From contig CAWBKX010000002.1 in the NCBI GenBank assembly GCA_963789565.1, positions 1,426,001 to 1,490,000 of the forward strand: a stretch of DNA of 64,000 nucleotides. Reading direction: 5' to 3'. This stretch comes from CALAGB01 sp963789565. Its GTDB lineage: Bacteria > Chloroflexota > Chloroflexia > Thermomicrobiales > Thermomicrobiaceae. Below the pieces are notes generated by a model, which worked only from the letters and a program-made list of their open reading frames with translations, ran no database searches and had not been told where the DNA came from. A program made the position numbers and the translations under genes. Of the stretch, positions 50,503 through 59,246 are shown piece after piece (position 1 is the stretch's first letter; every line of letters starts with the position of its first letter).

Positions 50503-53463
50503 ATGGGGCAGCGGACCGGGAAGTCGGACCACATCGCAGACGCCCGTGACACGGAGCGACGACCTCTCGTAGGGCGCGAGCGGGAATTGGAGTTGCTGTC
50601 ACATCAACTCGAGCAGACCCTCACTGGGCATGGCAGACTCGTCCTCATCAGCGGTGAAGCTGGCATAGGCAAGACTGCCCTCGTCGACGAGGTGGCACAC
50701 GGCTCGCGCCAGCGGGGGGCGCTGGTATTCCAGGGAGGTTGCTATGACCTCACCATCACACCATCCTATGGCCCCTGGATGGACGCGATCGACAGCCACC
50801 AGCGATCCGGCGATGGACTGGACCTTGTTCGCGGACTCCAAAATTTTCCGCTCGTTGCGGGTGCGACAAGTCAGGAATTCTTCGAACAATTTCGCGCCAA
50901 ACTGTCCCAACTAACGGCACATCAGCCTGTCGTTTTGATTCTCGAAGACCTGCAATGGGCGGATTCCGCCAGTCTTGACTTACTACGGTTTCTCGCCCGC
51001 GGACTTGATGACCTCGCGCTGCTACTGATTGTGACCTGGCGCGACGATGAAGCACCGAGTCTCGTCTCCAGACAACTGCCACCGCTCATCCGCGAGACCC
51101 ATCCGCTTCGAATTGCGTTGCGCCGTCTCACTCGAGACGAATTGGGCACGCTCGTCTCGAATCGCTATCACCTGGTCGAATCAGCCGGCGATGCCCTCGC
51201 CGACTTGGTGCAGCGACGAACTGACGGTAATCCATTCTTGGCGGAGGAGGTACTCCTCTCTCTGGAGCAACAAGGGGCGCTGAGGGCCGGCAATGATACC
51301 TGGAGCTTCACTCAACCCGACGATTTCGGCGTGCCAGCTGTCGTGCGGCAGGTAATCGAGCAACGGCTAGACCGCCTGAGCCAGCCAACTCTGCGTGTAC
51401 TGGAATACGGGGCGATCGCCGGGCAGGACGCCACTCTCGACTTTCTTCAGACTGCGACCGGCTTGACGTACGATGAGTTTGACGCGTCGCTGCACGAAGC
51501 CACCGCCAACCACATCATTGATGACACATCCGCAACCGACGTAACGCTCCGCTTTCGCCACGCGCTGGTTCGCGAGACGCTGTACGCGCGGCAGAATGCC
51601 TTCCGCCGGCGTGCGCGGCATGGTCGGGTGGCTCAACTCCTACTTGACCAACCAGTTCGGTCTGCGACCAGATTGGCATACCACTTTCAGGCCGCGCGGG
51701 ATCCGCGGTCTGTCGAATGGCTGGTGCGCGCGGGAGAGGTGAGCCTGGAAGTACACGCACCTCACGACGCCATCATGCATCTCATCCACGCTAAAGAATC
51801 AGCCCAGCAATTCGGCATTGAGCTTTCGAAAGACGCGGTTCGATTGCGAGGTCGAGCGTGGGAAATGGTGGGGAACTTCGAAAACGCACGGGATGACTAC
51901 GATCTGACGCTACGTCTGGCCCGCGCGGATGGTGACAGATCGTTCGAGTGGCAGGCATTGCTCGACCTCGGTGTCCTCTGGGCCGAGCGTGATTACGATC
52001 GAGGTGGCGAGGCGCTCCATGAGTCGCTCGCGCTCGCGCGTCAGGAGCTCAGTGATATCGAAGTTGCCCGTAGCCTCAATGCAGTCGGCAACTGGCATCT
52101 GAACCATGAAGAACCACACCCAGCAATCGGCTACCATCAGCAGGCGCTCGCCATCTTTACCAACCACCACGATCAGCACGGCGTGGCAGCCAGCTTGGAT
52201 CTTCTCGCTCTTGCGCAGTATGTCGCTGGTGACGTCCGACAAGCAGCTCGTCAGTTTGAACACGCCGTGGAGTTATTGGAAGCACTCGACGACCAGCAGC
52301 TCCTCTCATCGGCTCTGGCCAATTGGGCGATGGCTGGAGGCTATTTCGAGTCGGATGCCGTCGCCATCGCCGAAGGGACGCTCCAATACTGGCTCGCCAT
52401 TAGTGCCCGCGCGCGCTCGATGGCGCAGGAGATCGGCTGGGCCGCCGGACAGGCGTATGCCGAAATCCAAGCTGGGGCGATGATCGCCTCAAGAGGCGAG
52501 ATGGATCAGGCAATGGTTCTTGTGGATGAGGGGATGCATCTTGCCGAACGGATTGGCCATCGGCAGTGGATGGTATGTGGCCATGTGGCGCTCGGTCGTC
52601 TGCATGCCGATCTTCAAGAGTTCGACCGTGCTCAAATTCACCTCAAGGCAGCCCTTGATGGTGCTCGGGCCATTGCCTCACCGTTGTGGATCAATTTCTC
52701 AACCGCTGCACTAACCTTACTTCTCATCGACATCGACGAACTCGACACCGCGTCCGCATTCATTGAACCTGTGCTCAGCGACGCTCGTCCTGCCACATCG
52801 ACAACTCAGCGGCTTTGCCGAATGGCGTGGGCGCGGCTCCTGACCGCTCGCGGCGAGCCACAACGGGCGGTGTTTATCGTAAATGAGCTGTTCGACACCG
52901 CGCCGAGCGCCTCTGGGGCGCGGTCCATTCCATGGCTTGCGCTCACTCGCGGGCAGGCATTCGCGGCACTCGGCGAGCTGGGGCGTGCCGAGGCGGATCT
53001 CACCGCTGCGCGCCTTGGGGCGCTGCCTGCCGGCTACCGCCATCTGCTCGTGCGGATCGGACTGGCGCTTGGGCAGCTCCTACATGAATCTGGTCGGACC
53101 AGCGAAGCCTGCTCGTTGTTCGCCGAAGCCGAGAACGTGGTGAACCAAATCGCCGCGACTCTACCATCTGAAAAGCAGCGCTTGGCGTTTCTGTCCGCGA
53201 TGCGCAAAAAGCTGCCTCACGCGGCTGGCATCACTCCGGACCGCGCAATGCCGGTTGGTCTGAGCCCACGAGAGATCGAGGTTCTCCGGCTCGTCGCATC
53301 CGGGCTTACTGACGTGGAGACCGGTACGCAGCTCGCGATCTCACGACGAACGGTCGGCCGGCATTTGGAGTCGATTTACGGCAAGCTGGGAGTTGGGTCC
53401 CGCACTGCTGCCGCCGCCTTTGCGTATGAACACGGATTGGTGCTGCGAACTCCTCCAGACTAA
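50503..53463 (+). CDS. LuxR-family ATPase regulator, copy 2
   Basis: 986 residues from the ATG at 50503, with GAGAGGG upstream. Same architecture as the 31107 product: LVGRERELELLSHQLEQTL, P-loop LISGEAGIGKTALVDEV, CYDLTITPSYGPWMDAID, Walker B LILEDLQWADSASLDLL, a TPR-like middle and a C-terminal HTH (LSPREIEVLRLVASGLTDVE, then SRRTVGRHLESIYGKLGVGS). The shared CYD-x-T-x-P-x-YGPW segment supports paralogy. A target is not evident; the FAD-linked oxidase downstream is a candidate. Confidence 0.85.
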   Translation: MGQRTGKSDHIADARDTERRPLVGRERELELLSHQLEQTLTGHGRLVLISGEAGIGKTALVDEVAHGSRQRGALVFQGGCYDLTITPSYGPWMDAIDSHQRSGDGLDLVRGLQNFPLVAGATSQEFFEQFRAKLSQLTAHQPVVLILEDLQWADSASLDLLRFLARGLDDLALLLIVTWRDDEAPSLVSRQLPPLIRETHPLRIALRRLTRDELGTLVSNRYHLVESAGDALADLVQRRTDGNPFLAEEVLLSLEQQGALRAGNDTWSFTQPDDFGVPAVVRQVIEQRLDRLSQPTLRVLEYGAIAGQDATLDFLQTATGLTYDEFDASLHEATANHIIDDTSATDVTLRFRHALVRETLYARQNAFRRRARHGRVAQLLLDQPVRSATRLAYHFQAARDPRSVEWLVRAGEVSLEVHAPHDAIMHLIHAKESAQQFGIELSKDAVRLRGRAWEMVGNFENARDDYDLTLRLARADGDRSFEWQALLDLGVLWAERDYDRGGEALHESLALARQELSDIEVARSLNAVGNWHLNHEEPHPAIGYHQQALAIFTNHHDQHGVAASLDLLALAQYVAGDVRQAARQFEHAVELLEALDDQQLLSSALANWAMAGGYFESDAVAIAEGTLQYWLAISARARSMAQEIGWAAGQAYAEIQAGAMIASRGEMDQAMVLVDEGMHLAERIGHRQWMVCGHVALGRLHADLQEFDRAQIHLKAALDGARAIASPLWINFSTAALTLLLIDIDELDTASAFIEPVLSDARPATSTTQRLCRMAWARLLTARGEPQRAVFIVNELFDTAPSASGARSIPWLALTRGQAFAALGELGRAEADLTAARLGALPAGYRHLLVRIGLALGQLLHESGRTSEACSLFAEAENVVNQIAATLPSEKQRLAFLSAMRKKLPHAAGITPDRAMPVGLSPREIEVLRLVASGLTDVETGTQLAISRRTVGRHLESIYGKLGVGSRTAAAAFAYEHGLVLRTPPD

Positions 53464-53489
53464 CCACTGTCGCGCCCACGTGAGTGGGT

Positions 53490-53532
53490 AAGATTCCCCA
53501 TCCGCCGTCTCTGGCATCAATTGGGGAATCTT
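53490..53532 (+). terminator. Hairpin behind LuxR-type gene 2
   Basis: AAGATTCCCCA pairs perfectly with TGGGGAATCTT (11 bp) across a 21-base loop, 27 bases after the stop. No T run; termination inferred. Confidence 0.55.
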
Positions 53533-53615
53533 CGCGATGTGCCACCTGCTCAAAACGTCTAGTGTGATGGCAGACGTCTCACAATCAGCAAGCACATGCT
53601 CGACAGGAGGGTTCC

Positions 53616-55052
53616 ATGGCGCAGAACTTGGCCGCGACCAAACGCACGCTCGACCCGACCGTCATCAGCCAGTTGAGAACGACCATACGCGGTCGCGTCA
53701 CCACTTCCGAAGATGCCGACTACGATCGTCATCGTGCGGTCTGGAACGGCATGATTGACCGCCATCCGGCACTCATCGTCTCATGCACCTCGGTGGCGGA
53801 CGTGACGGCCGCACTCGAGACTGCGCGCGAGAACGAATTGCTGGTGGCAGTTCGAGGCGGCGGACACAGCGTCGCCGGGCACTCCACCTGTGACAACGGG
53901 CTGGTAATCGATCTCTCCCCAATGAAATCGATCGACGTCGATCCTGACGCACGAGTCGCGCGCGCGGGCGGCGGTGTCACGTGGGGCGAGTTGGATGCCG
54001 CCACTCAGGCTTACGGACTGGCCACACCCGGTGGCGTCTTCTCGCGAACTGGCATCGCTGGGTTGACGCTCGGTGGAGGCTACGGCTGGCTGCGGTCGAC
54101 ATTTGGGTTGTCCTGCGACAATCTGCTTGAGGCCGAGGTCGTGACGGCTGATGGTCGTGTGGTGCTGGCTGGCGACGGCGAGGGGCAGGATTCCGAGTTG
54201 CTCTGGGGTCTCCGCGGAGGCGGTGGCAATTTTGGGGTTGTTACTCGCTTCACCTTCAAACTGCACCCGGTCGGTCCGGACGTCTACTTCGTCTTCGTCG
54301 TCCATGATGGAGAAGGCGAGGCAACCGCACGGACGTTGCGCTTTTTCCGCGATTTCTGCGACAACGCGCCCGCGGCGGTGAACCCGCTCGCCGTGTGCGG
54401 CATTGTCCCCTCAGATCCCGAGATGTTCCCAGTCGAGACACATGGTCGACGCTACGTGATCCTTGGCGCCCTGTACGCTGGCCCGATCAAAGAGGGCGAA
54501 CGTGTCTTGCGCCCGTTGCTCGACCTGGCCGAACCGATGGCTGATTTCAGCGGGGTCATGCCGTTCGTGGACGTACAACGGCTGTGGGACGCCGATTATC
54601 CAGACGGTATTCGCTACTACTGGAAGTCGCTCAATCTCGCGCGATTCGATGACACCGCCATTGACCTCATCACGGAGCACGCGCGCAAACAACCATCTGC
54701 TAAGAGCACGACCGATCTGTGGTTCGTAGCGGGCGAGAGCCGTCAACCGAAACCGGACACGAGCGCGTTCCACGGCCGAGAAGCCGCGGTCATGATCGGA
54801 GTGGCGGCGGGCTGGACCGATCCGGCCGACGACGAGCGAAACATCCGCTGGACCCGCGAGTTCAACACAGCGTTGACGCCATTCTCCGATGGAAGCCGCT
54901 ACCTGAACTTCGCCGGTTTTCAAGAGGAAGGCGAACAAATGATGCGGTCGGGTTTCGGACCACAATACGAGCGTCTGCTTTCTCTCAAGCGACGCTACGA
55001 TCCGTCCAATCTCTTTCGGCTCAACCAGAATATCGATCCTGCCGCGAAGTAA
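53616..55052 (+). CDS. FAD-linked oxidase, BBE-like
   Basis: 478 residues, AGGAGGG upstream. The FAD-binding PCMH domain has LLVAVRGGGHSVAGHSTCD, where His is the likely covalent flavin attachment site. LVIDLSPMKSIDVDPDARVA, GVFSRTGIAGLTLGGGYGWL and GLSCDNLLEAEVVTADGRVV follow. The C terminus ends in the berberine-bridge segment YERLLSLKRRYDPSNLFRLN with its usual N-x-N. No second attachment Cys is seen in the GIAGLTLGGG loop, so single attachment through His is likely. These enzymes oxidise sugars, alcohols or alkaloid-like compounds with O2. No signal peptide. Confidence 0.85.
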   Translation: MAQNLAATKRTLDPTVISQLRTTIRGRVTTSEDADYDRHRAVWNGMIDRHPALIVSCTSVADVTAALETARENELLVAVRGGGHSVAGHSTCDNGLVIDLSPMKSIDVDPDARVARAGGGVTWGELDAATQAYGLATPGGVFSRTGIAGLTLGGGYGWLRSTFGLSCDNLLEAEVVTADGRVVLAGDGEGQDSELLWGLRGGGGNFGVVTRFTFKLHPVGPDVYFVFVVHDGEGEATARTLRFFRDFCDNAPAAVNPLAVCGIVPSDPEMFPVETHGRRYVILGALYAGPIKEGERVLRPLLDLAEPMADFSGVMPFVDVQRLWDADYPDGIRYYWKSLNLARFDDTAIDLITEHARKQPSAKSTTDLWFVAGESRQPKPDTSAFHGREAAVMIGVAAGWTDPADDERNIRWTREFNTALTPFSDGSRYLNFAGFQEEGEQMMRSGFGPQYERLLSLKRRYDPSNLFRLNQNIDPAAK

Positions 55053-55098
55053 CTATCGGGCGACCGCGCCGGATAAATTGACGACGACAGTCAGCACA

Positions 55099-55125
55099 CA
55101 GAAGCGGCCCGACCGGCCGCTTCTG
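55099..55125. terminator. Bidirectional terminator between convergent genes
   Basis: CAGAAGCGGCC pairs perfectly with GGCCGCTTCTG (11 bp, loop of five), then CTTCATT on the + strand. It lies between the FAD-linked oxidase and the convergent HEAT-repeat gene. Confidence 0.75.
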
Positions 55126-55127
55126 CT

Positions 55128-56177
55128 TCATTCGTCCTTTCGCTCATACCCCTTGAGCATTTCCTGGTAAATGTCGCGCGAGCCGTCAGGGGCGCCGGGG
55201 CGTGAGCCACCGGCAGCCGGTGAGCCGGTTTCGGGATGGAGCAGACGTTGAGCCACCTCACGCACCGACTGGTGCGGACTCTCAGCCGCCGCCGTGGCGA
55301 TGACCGGATTGCGGTGGTAGGTCCAGAGCAGATTGACCGCGTCTTCGGCCAGTGCCTGGTTTGGATGGGCGACCAATACCTCCAGTAGCGGCGCGATATC
55401 ACTGGTGTTCAGAACGGCCGCCAGCGCTGAGAGGGCGGTACGTCGCGCATCCAACGGCGCCGACTCGTTCGTCGCGGTCGCGGTCGCGGCATCCCGAGCG
55501 GCAGCGAAATCCATCACAAAGGCCGCATCCCAGGCTGCCATGCGCACGCGTTCGCTTGGATCGTTCAGCAGCGAACCAAGTTTGCTGGCGAGTTGCTCGG
55601 TCGCGTCGTCGGCCAGGACTTCAGCCGCGATGCCGCGCACCTCAGCGTCTTCATCGTTCAACGCATCGAGCAGCACGCTGAGCCGGGCTGGGCCGTTGAG
55701 TTCGACGTCGCTGTAAGGATCGAGCACCAGGATCGACATCGTCGTGACGCGCGCATAGGCGTTCCCACGACGCAGCACGTCGAGCGCCACATCCACTACG
55801 CGCTCGGGAGCATCTCTCGCCAGTCGTCGCCAGAGCGCGCCGGCCGCGTTACTCCCAGCAATCCGCGGTGCCGCTCGCACCACGTCCTCGATCGGCAGCG
55901 CGTCGATCACCTGTGCCGTGGTCGAATCTCGATGCGAGGCGGCGAAGTCGTCGTCATATTCGAGCAGTTGACGGGCCAACGTCTGTCGCTCGGCGTCATC
56001 GAGATGTGGCAGGAGCAGGCGCAGCCAACGGCGTCCGGCCGGTTCGTCTCGCAGCCGATCGATGACCTTGGCGCGGCGCGCTGGAGACGGGGAAAGGACC
56101 CGAGCCCGTAGGTCGTCGGGATTCGACTCCAGCTGCCCCAGGATCGTCGCAATCGTCTGTTCGAGGTCGTCATGCAC
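55128..56177 (-). CDS. HEAT-repeat protein
   Basis: 349 residues from a GTG at 56177. GGAGG eight bases upstream decides this start over the longer frame from 56303. The protein is almost entirely helical repeats of about 30-40 residues, for example LSVLLDALNDEDAEVRGIAA, LGSLLNDPSERVRMAAWDAA and VLVAHPNQALAEDAVNLLW, with the D-x-VR pattern of HEAT repeats. The C-terminal ~40 residues are a flexible Gly/Pro/Ser tail. HEAT proteins are scaffolds or lyase-like; no catalytic motif is visible. Confidence 0.7.
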   Translation of the reverse strand: MHDDLEQTIATILGQLESNPDDLRARVLSPSPARRAKVIDRLRDEPAGRRWLRLLLPHLDDAERQTLARQLLEYDDDFAASHRDSTTAQVIDALPIEDVVRAAPRIAGSNAAGALWRRLARDAPERVVDVALDVLRRGNAYARVTTMSILVLDPYSDVELNGPARLSVLLDALNDEDAEVRGIAAEVLADDATEQLASKLGSLLNDPSERVRMAAWDAAFVMDFAAARDAATATATNESAPLDARRTALSALAAVLNTSDIAPLLEVLVAHPNQALAEDAVNLLWTYHRNPVIATAAAESPHQSVREVAQRLLHPETGSPAAGGSRPGAPDGSRDIYQEMLKGYERKDE

Positions 56178-56410
56178 GGCGAAATCCTCCACCCCGATTC
56201 TACCGAAGTCCCCATTGTGCCTTCTGGAGCGACAACGAGGTGCAAGCGTCTTGATTTCACGCGCAAAAAGGTATATAGAACCGATAACGCGACACCCGAA
56301 CAACGCGGGTGATCGACCTCCGACAGGTCGGTGTCACCAGGTTTGGCGAACCGAACGCGCGACGTCGGAGGATTGTCCATTCCTTCGGTGAATGTTCGTG
56401 GAGGACGACA

Positions 56411-56674
56411 ATGCGGGCAGACCGCGGGCGGCCGAGAGACGTCGAGGTCTTTGACGATCCCGAGCCGCGAAGCGCTCGCCGAAAGGCAGATCCGGCTCCG
56501 AACACCAGTAGCGTGCGGAGCGAGTGGGAATCGACCGTGTGCCCCGAGTGCGGCACTGAGCTACCGGACAGCACGAACGTGCGCGTACGCCGCACGGGCG
56601 ACGATTACGAGGCGCGTTGCCTCGTTTGCGGGGCGGTGGCAGCGCGGTACGTCGACGGCATCTGGACCTCCTGA
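56411..56674 (+). CDS. Small zinc-ribbon protein
   Basis: 87 residues from the ATG at 56411, with GGAGG seven bases upstream. The N-terminal half is charged and probably disordered. The C-terminal half has two Cys pairs (VCPECGTELP and ARCLVCGAVA) spaced by about 25 residues, which should hold one Zn2+. It ends in ARYVDGIWTS. Possibly a nucleic-acid- or protein-binding adaptor. Confidence 0.65.
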   Translation: MRADRGRPRDVEVFDDPEPRSARRKADPAPNTSSVRSEWESTVCPECGTELPDSTNVRVRRTGDDYEARCLVCGAVAARYVDGIWTS

Positions 56675-56767
56675 TTCAACCGCGAAACCTGATCGCGTTC
56701 TCGAGGTCAAGTCAGTTCTGGCTCTCGGCATGTGCCCTGATGGCGCGCGTCCGATGTCGACGCGACG

Positions 56768-58669
56768 TCAGTCTGGTGTTGTGCGCTGTCCGTCCGGCTG
56801 CGCCGCCGATACGAATGGTGACGGCAAGCGCAGCGTAATGACGCGCTCGCGCCGACGCTCTGCTTCCAGATTACGTCCGCGCGCGCTCAGCACGGCTGAC
56901 AGAGAAACCATCCCTACCAGACGCGGACACCCCTCGCGACTGATGACTGGGAAGCGAGTCAGACCCGTTTCGGCCATGCGATGAACGACCATGCGGAGCG
57001 GCTCGTCCGGATAGGCCGTGGCTGGATTCTCGATGGCTTGGAGCCGTGTTGCTTCCTCAGCATCATTGGATCCATTCGTCGTATAGAGCTGTAGCTGCGT
57101 CGCCGTGACGACTCCGACGAGCTGCTGCTGGTCATCCACCACCGGATAAAGGCCCTGCGAAAGCCGCGAATCCACCTGGATGCGTTCGTTGATCTCCTCA
57201 GGGCTCATACCTTGTTGCAGCACGATGATGTTGGTGGACATCACTTCCCGCACGAACAGGATCTCGAGCGGGTCGACCGCATACTCGCGACTGAGATGAT
57301 AGCCGCGACGACTGATCCGCTCCGTCAAGATCGATCGGCGCAGCGTCAGCACGAGCACCCCATGACCGACCATGACCGCAATTAGCATCGGCAACAGGAT
57401 GTTCGGGTCATGCGTTACTTCGAGCATGAAGACAATCGCCGCGAAGGGTGATCCCAGCGTCGCGCCAAACACCGCCCCCATGCTGATGGCGGACCAAAAG
57501 CCGCTGGCGACGTGCGGCAAGAACATGGCCTCCACGCCGCCGAGCGCGCCGCCCATCATCACCAATGGTGCCAGGGTGCCGCCCGACGTACCTGAGCTGA
57601 GCGAGATCGTCCAGATGATCGATTTGACGATCAGCACGCCAATGATCACTGAGCTCGTGACGTCGCCCTTGACCAGCGCGCCGATGGTGGAATAGCCGAC
57701 TCCCAGCGCCTGCGGAAAGATCAGGCCACCGACACCGACCGCCAGGCCACCGATGGCTGGCCACCACATCCAGTGGATTGGGAGTCGTTCAAACAGGTCC
57801 TCGGTGCGGTAGATCCCCTGGGTCAGGACCACACCGAGCGCGCCCGCCAGCAAACCAACCAACACGCATCCGAGCAGCGCGGGAATGCTCAACGAGTTGG
57901 GGATTCCAGACGTCGGGAAAAGCGGTCCGGTGCCGATCAGAAACGGGCGCATTCCGGCCGCGGCGGCACAGGCAACACCCACGGGGATAAGGCTGCGAGG
58001 TTTCCATTCGAACAGCAGCAGTTCCGCCGCCAGGATGACCGCCGCAACCGGTGAGGCGAAGGTCGCCGCCATGCCGGCCGCCGCGCCCGCCACGAGCAGC
58101 GTCTTGCGCTCCGAGCTGGTGAGATGGATGAACTGCGCCAGAAGCGACCCGAACGCTCCGCCGGTCACGATGATCGGCCCTTCGGCGCCAAACGGACCGC
58201 CCGTCCCGATCGCGATCGCGGACGCGATGGGTTTAAGGATAGCGACTCGCGGGGCGATGCGGCTGCCGTTCAACAAGATGGCTTCGGTGGCTTCCGGGAT
58301 GCCGTGCCCGCGGATCTTTTCCGATCCGTAGCGGGCCATCACTCCCACGATTAAGCCGCCAATGACGGGGATGAAGATCGTCCAAATGCCGAGCTTATCC
58401 GTTGAAGGGGGCGACAGCGTGGTACTCACGCGGCCGTAGTAAACCAGGTTGGTGAAGAAGCCGATGAGTCTGAGCAGGACGAGCGCGACAACTGACGCGA
58501 ATAGCCCGATCCCGAGTGCGAGCGCGGAAATGAAGATGACCCGCTTGGTGACGGTGAAATCGCCGAGACGCTCGGCTCGAGAAACCAGAACCCCCGCCGT
58601 CGAATCCGCGCCACCCAACCGCGAATCACTGAGTTCGATTGAACTCGGTGTGTCACTCTCCGTATCCAC
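56768..58669 (-). CDS. ClC-family chloride channel/transporter with CBS pair
   Basis: 633 residues from a GTG with AGGAGG/GGAGAGG upstream. Ten or more helices carry the ClC anion-path motifs: GHGIPEATEAIL (GSGIP position), GTGGPFGAEGPIIV (GREGP position, gating Glu present) and GTSGGTLAPLVM (GxFxP position). A cytoplasmic CBS pair follows (VREVMSTNIIVLQQGMS; YPVVDDQQQLVGVVTATQLQ; TRFPVISREGCPRLVGMVSL) that may bind nucleotides. Transports Cl- or other small anions; channel or H+-coupled mode cannot be told. Confidence 0.9.
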   Translation of the reverse strand: MDTESDTPSSIELSDSRLGGADSTAGVLVSRAERLGDFTVTKRVIFISALALGIGLFASVVALVLLRLIGFFTNLVYYGRVSTTLSPPSTDKLGIWTIFIPVIGGLIVGVMARYGSEKIRGHGIPEATEAILLNGSRIAPRVAILKPIASAIAIGTGGPFGAEGPIIVTGGAFGSLLAQFIHLTSSERKTLLVAGAAAGMAATFASPVAAVILAAELLLFEWKPRSLIPVGVACAAAAGMRPFLIGTGPLFPTSGIPNSLSIPALLGCVLVGLLAGALGVVLTQGIYRTEDLFERLPIHWMWWPAIGGLAVGVGGLIFPQALGVGYSTIGALVKGDVTSSVIIGVLIVKSIIWTISLSSGTSGGTLAPLVMMGGALGGVEAMFLPHVASGFWSAISMGAVFGATLGSPFAAIVFMLEVTHDPNILLPMLIAVMVGHGVLVLTLRRSILTERISRRGYHLSREYAVDPLEILFVREVMSTNIIVLQQGMSPEEINERIQVDSRLSQGLYPVVDDQQQLVGVVTATQLQLYTTNGSNDAEEATRLQAIENPATAYPDEPLRMVVHRMAETGLTRFPVISREGCPRLVGMVSLSAVLSARGRNLEAERRRERVITLRLPSPFVSAAQPDGQRTTPD

Positions 58670-58695
58670 CTAGCCTCTCCGCCTCCTTAATGACA

Positions 58696-59118
58696 TCAAT
58701 CGTCGGTCAGTCGTTCGAGCGCGTGAACCAATTCGGGTCCAATCGAGCGCAACTCACTCAAATGATGACGTGATAGCTCCTGAAGCACCACGTCTCCTGC
58801 GGGCGTTATGTCAATGAGTACCTTGCGGCGATCCTCCGACGACTGACGTCGCTGCACGAATCCTCGTGTCTCCAGCCGATTGATCAATTCGACCGTCGTG
58901 TTGTGGTGGAGCTGAAGCCGTTCGGATATCTCACCGATCGTCGGATGGGTGCCGAGCGGCAGACCCTTGAGCGCGAGGAGCAGCTGATGCTGACGCGGCT
59001 CAAGCCCGGCAGCGCGGGCCGCTTGCGTGCTGAACGCCAGGAACCGCCGGATCTGATAGCGAAACTCGGCAAGCCGTCGATAGTCGTCGTCGCTGACGGA
59101 TGGGTCAATCACGTCCAT
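58696..59118 (-). CDS. MarR-family repressor
   Basis: 140 residues. Winged helix: LLALKGLPLGTHPTIGEISE, RLQLHHNTTVELINRLETRG, FVQRRQSSEDRRKVLIDITP, followed by LSRHHLSELRSI. MarR dimers bind palindromes and let go on binding phenolic or acyl ligands. A perfect 7-1-7 inverted repeat lies 11 bases before the ATG, inside its own promoter. The TATATT -10 box ends six bases before the ATG, so the transcript may be leaderless. Divergent from the MmgE/PrpD operon, which is the likely target. Confidence 0.9.
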   Translation of the reverse strand: MDVIDPSVSDDDYRRLAEFRYQIRRFLAFSTQAARAAGLEPRQHQLLLALKGLPLGTHPTIGEISERLQLHHNTTVELINRLETRGFVQRRQSSEDRRKVLIDITPAGDVVLQELSRHHLSELRSIGPELVHALERLTDD

Positions 59119-59124
59119 GCTCCA

Positions 59125-59143
59125 AATATATCGTAGTACGATA
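59125..59143. promoter_or_regulatory. MarR operator over the marR promoter
   Basis: TATCGTA-G-TACGATA at 59129-59143 is a perfect inverted repeat in the 128-bp gap between marR and mmgE. On the minus strand the -10 TATATT (59130-59125) overlaps its edge, and predicted +1 falls on the A of the marR ATG. Confidence 0.75.
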
Positions 59144-59246
59144 GAAATTGCAGGCGAAGTCGCGGCACTTCTGCTTCAAGCCGACTCCGGCATTGTGCTA
59201 CCATCCCGGTTGCGGTCGGCCCCACGAGACGCAAAGGGAGACATCC

